Shown here piece by piece: positions 59,568-64,000 of a stretch of DNA of 64,000 nucleotides (its first letter is position 1; every line of letters starts with the position of its first letter). Position numbers and translations under genes: made by a program. Below the pieces are notes generated by a model. The model saw nothing but the letters and a program-made list of their open reading frames with translations, was not told the DNA's origin and searched no databases. Source of the DNA: Fen-549 sp050011315 (GTDB lineage Bacteria; Actinomycetota; Thermoleophilia; Gaiellales; Gaiellaceae). The stretch lies in contig JBEKJI010000007.1 of NCBI GenBank assembly GCA_050011315.1, positions 1 through 64,000 of the forward strand, written 5' to 3'.

Positions 59568-59611
59568 GCCGCCGAAAGTCCGCCCGCGAAGCGGGCTACG
59601 ACTTTCGGCGG
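59568..59611 (+). repeat. Palindrome family C with inner stem, after tRNA-Ser(GGA)
   Basis: Outer GCCGCCGAAAGTC/GACTTTCGGCGGC encloses CGCCCGC-GAA-GCGGGC. Same design as 33956-34004 but with different paired bases. Confidence 0.7.
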
Positions 59612-59833
59612 CGTACCTTTCGTACTAGCCACCGCGACTTCGTCGCGTGTGCCTAGTCTGTTCCTAGTCGCTTAGCGGGTTAACCGTGATCTTGGGCGGG
59701 GTCCGAGACGGGGCGCTGACGCCCAGCATCAGCGCAGCCGCCACGGCAGCGAGTTGGGGGATCGACTTCATCGTCGGCCAGGCCGAACAACTATCTACCG
59801 ACGCGGAACTGTGAGATAACCTCTGCAGCCGGA

Positions 59834-59905
59834 GGGCGCATAGCTCAGCGGGAGAGCGCTCGCTTCACACGCGAGAGGTCGCTGGTTCAATCCCAGCTGC
59901 GCCCA
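59834..59905 (+). tRNA. tRNA-Val(CAC), with CCA encoded at 59906-59908
   Basis: Acceptor GGGCGCA/TGCGCCC, anticodon loop TTCACAC gives CAC, T-loop GGTTCAATCC. CCA follows in the DNA, unlike the other five tRNAs here, which fits replacement of the tRNA's 3' end by an integrating element. Confidence 0.95.
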
Positions 59906-61595
59906 CCAAGAATTGTTCTTTCAAACCAGCGACCTCGAAGAATCGTTCATCTTCGGGGTCGCTTGCGTTCCAAGACTCTTCCAGCCCTGCCCAATCGAAC
60001 CCGCCCGTTTCACTCGCAGCCTCAGGGGCTGCGCCTCGCAGGCCGTCGCCGAGGAGAACGTCGAAGGGAGCGGCTAACTCGCTTCGGATGTGAGTGTCGT
60101 CGTCGATGTAGAGCTTCTTGAAGAAGGCCTGGTTGAAGAGCTTGCGGATGTGATCGGGAGCCGACTCGTAGGCAGCCTGGCAGTCGCTCGCCAGCTCGAG
60201 CGCTCTCTTGAGGTTGATCTCGACCAGGGCCTGCTCGTTCTCTGAGGCAGTCGCGTACTCGTCGATGCGCGAAAGCGAGCTGCCGATTCGCGCCTGCTCC
60301 TGCTTGAGCAGGTCGAGAGGAACGGCCCCCGCGTAGTGAGCTTGGAGGAGCTTCTCCCGCTCGGCGAGCAGCCGTGTCCGCTGCTTCTCTAGCCGGGCTC
60401 GCTGGACGCGGGCTTCCTTGTAGTGCGTCTCGAGGTCGGCTCGCAGCCTGCGCTCGATGATCTCGCCCAGCTCTGGCGGGATCTGGACGGTCGCGTAGTG
60501 CTCCTCAACGAGCTGCTCGACGGTGTCGATGAGCACGGCCTTCATCGTGCAGTCGGTGCGCTTCTGGTGGCGGCCGATGCAAACGAAGTAGGGATAGATC
60601 CGGCCGGAGCGGCTGCGTGCATGGGTGACGATCATCCGGCTGCCGCAGTTCCCGCAGTAGATGCCTTTCAAATAGTGCGGGTGTACGCGCTCCTTCTGCT
60701 TGGCCTCGTTCTTTGCTCGCAAGGTTTCCTGGACGCGTTCCCAGGTCTCGGGCGTGACGAGCGGCTCGTGCTTGCCCTGGTACTCGACGCCGCGGTAGCG
60801 AACGATTCCCTTGTAGTAGGGGTTCGTGAGCAGGTACTGGATATAGGAGGGCACTAGTAGCTTCGCCGGCTTGTTTCCACAGGCGGGGATGTCCAGTCCC
60901 TGCCGAGTCAGCTCCGCGAGAAGCTTCCTTTGCGTCCATTCCCCCGTCGAATAGGCCTCGAAAGCCCACGTGACGAGCGGCGCCCGGACGGGATCGACCT
61001 CGATGGTTCGCACGTCGCGTCCGTTTTCCACCCCGCGCACATTCAGATAGCCGACCGGGGCCTTGCCTGGCGTGCCACCGCTCTCGACCTTCTGAACGAG
61101 ACCTTTCATTACCTCGTTGGCGAGGTTCCGGCTGTAGAACTCGGCCATCGCGCTCATGATCCCGTGCAGGAGGATTCCGCTCGGCGTCTCGTCGATGTTC
61201 TCACTGCAGGAGACCAGCGTCGTCCCGGCCGTCCTCAACGCGAGCGTAATCTCGACGTCGTCGCCCCGGTCGCGCGCTAAGCGGTCGATCTTGTGAACGA
61301 TGACGTAAGAGACCGGCTGCTCCTTCACGTAGGCGAGCATCCGCTGTAGCTCGGGACGACGAGCATTCCTAGCGCTCTCGCCCCGGTCGACGAACTCCCC
61401 GACTACGGCGGCTCCGAGTGATTCAGCCTTACGCTGGCAGGCCGAGCGCTGGGCCGGGATCGAATAGCCCTCGGCCTCACCGTTCTTCTCGGCCTGCTCC
61501 TTGGTCGAGACGCGCAAGTAGAGAACGGCCGTGGCCTGGCTTGCTTTTCCGTTTTCGGACCATGAAGAGGCAGCGCTGTCACCCCGAGGGGTCAC
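59865..61595 (-). CDS. Large serine recombinase (site-specific integrase)
   Basis: 576 aa. Catalytic domain about residues 20-165 with the nucleophile Ser in LYLRVSTKEQ and the IVHKIDRLARDRGDD motif. The recombinase domain (GYLNVRG... PYYKGIVRYRG) follows, then a zinc ribbon with CGNCGSRM and a later pair ending RTDC, a coiled coil (ETHYKEARVQRARLEKQR) and a C-terminal part. The last 17 codons (ending GAAGIEPATSRV) are antisense to the tRNA-Val 3' half, so the gene ends inside its attachment site. The GTG start at 61595 overlaps the XRE stop (GTGA), so repressor and integrase are co-translated. Confidence 0.92.
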   Translation of the reverse strand: MTPRGDSAASSWSENGKASQATAVLYLRVSTKEQAEKNGEAEGYSIPAQRSACQRKAESLGAAVVGEFVDRGESARNARRPELQRMLAYVKEQPVSYVIVHKIDRLARDRGDDVEITLALRTAGTTLVSCSENIDETPSGILLHGIMSAMAEFYSRNLANEVMKGLVQKVESGGTPGKAPVGYLNVRGVENGRDVRTIEVDPVRAPLVTWAFEAYSTGEWTQRKLLAELTRQGLDIPACGNKPAKLLVPSYIQYLLTNPYYKGIVRYRGVEYQGKHEPLVTPETWERVQETLRAKNEAKQKERVHPHYLKGIYCGNCGSRMIVTHARSRSGRIYPYFVCIGRHQKRTDCTMKAVLIDTVEQLVEEHYATVQIPPELGEIIERRLRADLETHYKEARVQRARLEKQRTRLLAEREKLLQAHYAGAVPLDLLKQEQARIGSSLSRIDEYATASENEQALVEINLKRALELASDCQAAYESAPDHIRKLFNQAFFKKLYIDDDTHIRSELAAPFDVLLGDGLRGAAPEAASETGGFDWAGLEESWNASDPEDERFFEVAGLKEQFLVGAAGIEPATSRV

Positions 61596-61960
61596 AGGCT
61601 GCCTCCCGTCTCTTTGGAGTTGGACTTAAGTCCGTGGCGCTTTGCCACCGATTCGAGCTCGGCGATCGCAGAGTCGGGCAGCTCCGGGTACTTGGCTCGG
61701 AGGAAGCTGTCGAATGAGGGCAGATCCTCGGGTAGAACGTAGCCGGCGAGGATCAGAAGCTCGGAGGGGCTGACGCCGAGGCCTTCTGCGACGGCGCGGA
61801 GCGTCTCAGGGCGAGGATCGATAAAGGCGCCCTGCTCGAGGCGGACGATCGTCGCCATATTGACGTTGCAGAGAGAGGCGAGTGCTCTTGTTGAGAGTCC
61901 GAGCGCGCTTCGGCGGTCTTTCAGGTAGGCGCCGAGCGCTTGAGCTCGTTTGGGATTCAT
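61592..61960 (-). CDS. XRE-family helix-turn-helix regulator
   Basis: 122 aa from the ATG at 61960, which has GGAG 9-12 nt upstream. The HTH reads LGLSTRALASLCNVNMATIVRLEQG (about residues 23-47), followed by PETLRAVAEGLGVSPSELL. A short C-terminal extension (DSAIAELESVAKRHGLKS) follows. Coupled to the integrase, so it probably controls excision. Confidence 0.9.
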   Translation of the reverse strand: MNPKRAQALGAYLKDRRSALGLSTRALASLCNVNMATIVRLEQGAFIDPRPETLRAVAEGLGVSPSELLILAGYVLPEDLPSFDSFLRAKYPELPDSAIAELESVAKRHGLKSNSKETGGSL

Positions 61961-62054
61961 AGGAAGTGTGCTCCGATTACCGACCCATTCTACCAGCCAA
62001 GATGCGTAAACGCATCGCTTCGTCGGCAATTCCACAACGCTTTTCCCCAGGTTC

Positions 62055-62636
62055 CTACTCATGGCCGTCGAACACCCAGACCGAGCCATCCGGGGCCTTT
62101 ACAGAGATCACGTCGCCGCCCAGCTCGAGGTCGCGCGCGAAGGCCTCGACATCGAGTGTGAGATAGGGCCGAATCCACTCCGGGAGCAGTTTCTGCGCCT
62201 CGTCGAGCCCGAGACCCGCGAGCAGCTCTTCGGCGTAGTCCTCGAGGCTCTCCCAGTTGCCGAGGTAGGCATCGTCGAAGCGGCCGAAAGCCTCCTCGTC
62301 GTTGCTCTGCAGCGCTGCCCAGGCCGCGAACTCGAGGCCGTGCTCGGCGATCCCGAGCGCTAATCGGCTGACGGTCTCGAGCGACTCGTTCTCGGAGATG
62401 TAGGCCAGCCCGAAGCCCTCGTGGTCGTGGATCGCCCATTCTTCGGCAATCGGTTCGGGCGAAGACGCGAGCATGAAGCCAATGTCCTTCTCGAGCTCCT
62501 CGGCTTCGCGGTCGGCGTCGAACCAGCCGCCGTGCAGGCGCCCAGCGTTGTAGTCGGAAAGGCTGGCGACGTAGATCCGCGGATGAACCCCCCGCTCGCT
62601 CTCGCCCTCTTCTCTCCTGTTTGGTTGTTCTTCCAT
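62055..62636 (-). CDS. ardA: Antirestriction protein ArdA
   Basis: 193 aa, very acidic; ArdA proteins mimic bent DNA and block type I restriction enzymes. The family marks are PRIYVASLSDYNAGRLHGGW, the EEWAIHDHEGFG box and the LALGIAEHGLEFAAW antirestriction motif region. GGAGGTGA lies just upstream of the ATG at 62636, one base from the methyltransferase stop. Carried by an element that sits beside a type I restriction island. Confidence 0.9.
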   Translation of the reverse strand: MEEQPNRREEGESERGVHPRIYVASLSDYNAGRLHGGWFDADREAEELEKDIGFMLASSPEPIAEEWAIHDHEGFGLAYISENESLETVSRLALGIAEHGLEFAAWAALQSNDEEAFGRFDDAYLGNWESLEDYAEELLAGLGLDEAQKLLPEWIRPYLTLDVEAFARDLELGGDVISVKAPDGSVWVFDGHE

Positions 62637-63659
62637 CTACGTCACCTCCTTTCGTTGCTTGGTTGATTGCGCTCGCTCCCCGCGTGCTTCCTCAATCCGT
62701 TCCTCGGCCAGCTCTGCGAAGGCCGGGTTGAGCTCGATCCCGAGCCAGGCGCGGCCCAACCGCTCGGCGGCGATTGCGACGGTGCCCGAGCCCATGAAGG
62801 GATCGAGAACGACTCCGGGCTCGGAGGGCGCATCGCAATGGCAGCTCGGCTCGAGCGCGCCATTGATCGCCGTTGTACCAAGATCGCGTATCGCCTTTCG
62901 AAGCCACGGCGAACGGCAAGAACTGCAGCGCTTGGCCGGGCAGGTAGCCTGGATCGGTCGCAGCGTCAAGGCGAGCGGGAATACAGCGTGGTGATTGCCC
63001 GCGTAGGAAGCGGTGGCTAGCGACCAGACGTCGCCCGGGTTCTTGCCGAGCGGATGTCCGGGAAGCCCGGCTTCCTTCAGCCGGTCGAGACCCTTGTTCT
63101 CGCCCAGCGCTGGACCTCGCCAGGACTCCGGTACTGACCAGGCCGGCTTGCGCAGCTTCGACGCCTGGCGGGTCGAGCGGTGCGGGACGCGGATTGCGTC
63201 GAGATCGAAGAAGTAGCGGGATTGCTTGACCGCGAAGTAGACGACCTCGTAGGTGCAGGAGAGCCGATCCTTGACGGCCGAGGGCATCGGGTTTTTCTTT
63301 GCCCAGACGACCTTGTTGCGCAGGATCCAGCCGTCCTCGAGAAGCGCGGCTGCTACTCGCTCAGGCGCGAGCAGCAGGCTCTTCGCCGGAGCACCCTCCT
63401 TGCCCGTCGCGTAGGTGTCGCCGAGGTTGAGCCAGAGCGAGCCGGTCGGCACGAGTACGCGCCGGGCCTCGGCGAGGATTGTCCGTAGCTTCTCGACCCA
63501 CTGGTCTACATGCTCCTCGAGCCCGATTTGATCCAGGTGCTGGTAGTTGCGCAGCCGGAAGTAGGGCGGGCTAGTCACGACGCAGTCGACCGAACTCGGA
63601 GGAAGACCGGCGAGCACCTGCCGGGCATCGCCGGCGATGATCCGGTTGAGGGCGCTCAT
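62637..63659 (-). CDS. DNA methyltransferase (N4-cytosine/N6-adenine, beta class)
   Basis: 340 aa. Catalytic motif IV CVVTSPPYFRLRNY near the N terminus and SAM motif I VLDPFMGSGTVAIAA near the C terminus, i.e. the beta order. A cysteine cluster between them (CPAKRCSSCRSPWLRK ... CHCD) may bind zinc. No restriction partner is visible in the window, so it is probably a solitary element methylase protecting incoming DNA. ATG at 63659. Confidence 0.92.
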   Translation of the reverse strand: MSALNRIIAGDARQVLAGLPPSSVDCVVTSPPYFRLRNYQHLDQIGLEEHVDQWVEKLRTILAEARRVLVPTGSLWLNLGDTYATGKEGAPAKSLLLAPERVAAALLEDGWILRNKVVWAKKNPMPSAVKDRLSCTYEVVYFAVKQSRYFFDLDAIRVPHRSTRQASKLRKPAWSVPESWRGPALGENKGLDRLKEAGLPGHPLGKNPGDVWSLATASYAGNHHAVFPLALTLRPIQATCPAKRCSSCRSPWLRKAIRDLGTTAINGALEPSCHCDAPSEPGVVLDPFMGSGTVAIAAERLGRAWLGIELNPAFAELAEERIEEARGERAQSTKQRKEVT

Positions 63660-64000
63660 GCGAAGCCTCCCGCGAGTAGCCCGACGAGCTCGCTTGCCTC
63701 CACGACCCGGAAGAGTTCTTGCGGTAGCCGTTTAGCGCTCGCGATTGCGCCTGCGAGGTGCTTCCGCCTTCGCGGGCTGGGAACGCTCCAGACGACGATC
63801 GGGAAGGTGCCTGTCCGATGTTGCTCTATTCCCGTCTGCCGGTAGGCGGCGTGCTGGCGGCACTTGCGAATGACCGTCGAGAGGCTTTCGGTTGCGAGAT
63901 CAACTTCGACGGACCAGCAGTGCTCATAGTCTCCCGAAGCGGTGACGACGTAGAGGTCTGGACAGAGCGTCTCGGCCGCTCCTCCCGGCCCGGTGTAGCG
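63656..64000 (-). CDS. Replication-relaxation family protein, C-terminal part
   Basis: 115 codons to the window edge. The pattern LCPDLYVVTASGDYEHCWSV, EVDLATESLSTVIRK and a late IVVWSVPSPRRRKHL matches the C terminus of replication-relaxation proteins of actinobacterial plasmids and ICEs. Its stop overlaps the methyltransferase start (ATGA). Confidence 0.7.
   Translation of the reverse strand, partial: RYTGPGGAAETLCPDLYVVTASGDYEHCWSVEVDLATESLSTVIRKCRQHAAYRQTGIEQHRTGTFPIVVWSVPSPRRRKHLAGAIASAKRLPQELFRVVEASELVGLLAGGFA

Larger units (their letters stand above)
59834..64000. mobile_element. Second integrative element at tRNA-Val (right part outside window)
   Basis: Starting inside tRNA-Val the minus-strand genes are a large serine recombinase, an XRE regulator, ArdA, a DNA methyltransferase and a replication-relaxation-like protein, all coupled or closely spaced. 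This is the gene set of an integrative conjugative or plasmid-like element. The other attachment site lies beyond the window. Confidence 0.75.

Overview
The window is high-GC DNA from an actinobacterium. Several secreted proteins resemble families common in the class Thermoleophilia (Gaiellales/Solirubrobacterales): signal segments of the 'SPAMVVALIALF' kind, short collagen-like Gly-X-Y tracts, and C-terminal 'D.AGN' beta domains. This placement is an inference from protein style; there is no rRNA to anchor it.

0-17 kb is core metabolism and transport. The 5' end of nadB (L-aspartate oxidase) is divergent from an NrtR-like NUDIX/winged-helix gene, followed by a GGDEF-EAL gene. Next is a six-gene oligosaccharide operon: an Opp/Dpp-type binding protein, two permeases, two ATPases and a GH130 mannoside phosphorylase-like enzyme. 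A GH1 beta-glucosidase lies further on, and a LacI-type sensor protein lacking its DNA-binding domain lies at 29-30 kb. Between them sits a probable Mg2+ module: a soluble PRC/MgtE_N/CBS protein and an NRAMP-related transporter with the metal-site substitutions of Mg2+ transporters. The start codon and ribosome-binding site of the transporter lie in mutually exclusive RNA hairpins.

17-41 kb holds a collagen-like secreted protein; a compact ars operon (DGC protein, 48-aa Cys protein, ArsR, ArsM, ArsC, ACR3); thrC followed by a duplication-scarred stretch with two broken thrC copies and paralogous secreted proteins; a polytopic membrane protein; tRNA-Ala; and a set of housekeeping genes (serS, stand-alone AICAR transformylase, fabF, groES, HAD phosphatases). 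serS and all four tRNA-Ser isoacceptor genes (UGA, GCU, CGA, GGA) lie in one neighbourhood. Intergenic spaces are full of structured repeats: perfect palindromes behind the tRNAs, a two-copy ~200-nt element, and a dispersed hairpin element. Each shows compensatory base changes.

41.5-59.4 kb is a genomic island inserted in the 3' half of tRNA-Ser(CGA), bounded by a perfect 66-bp direct repeat. It carries a complete type I restriction-modification system (hsdM-hsdS-hsdR), a PD-(D/E)xK nuclease-like gene paired with an unknown gene, a HEPN-like protein, several multi-spanning membrane proteins, a pentapeptide-repeat membrane protein, a relic of a second hsdR, and only a truncated tyrosine integrase. 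It looks like a fixed defence island.

59.8-64 kb is the start of a second element at tRNA-Val(CAC). Reading inward on the minus strand, it has a replication-relaxation-like protein (partial), a DNA methyltransferase, an ArdA antirestriction protein, an XRE repressor and a large serine recombinase. The last codons of the recombinase are antisense to the tRNA. An ArdA carrier thus sits directly beside a type I restriction island.
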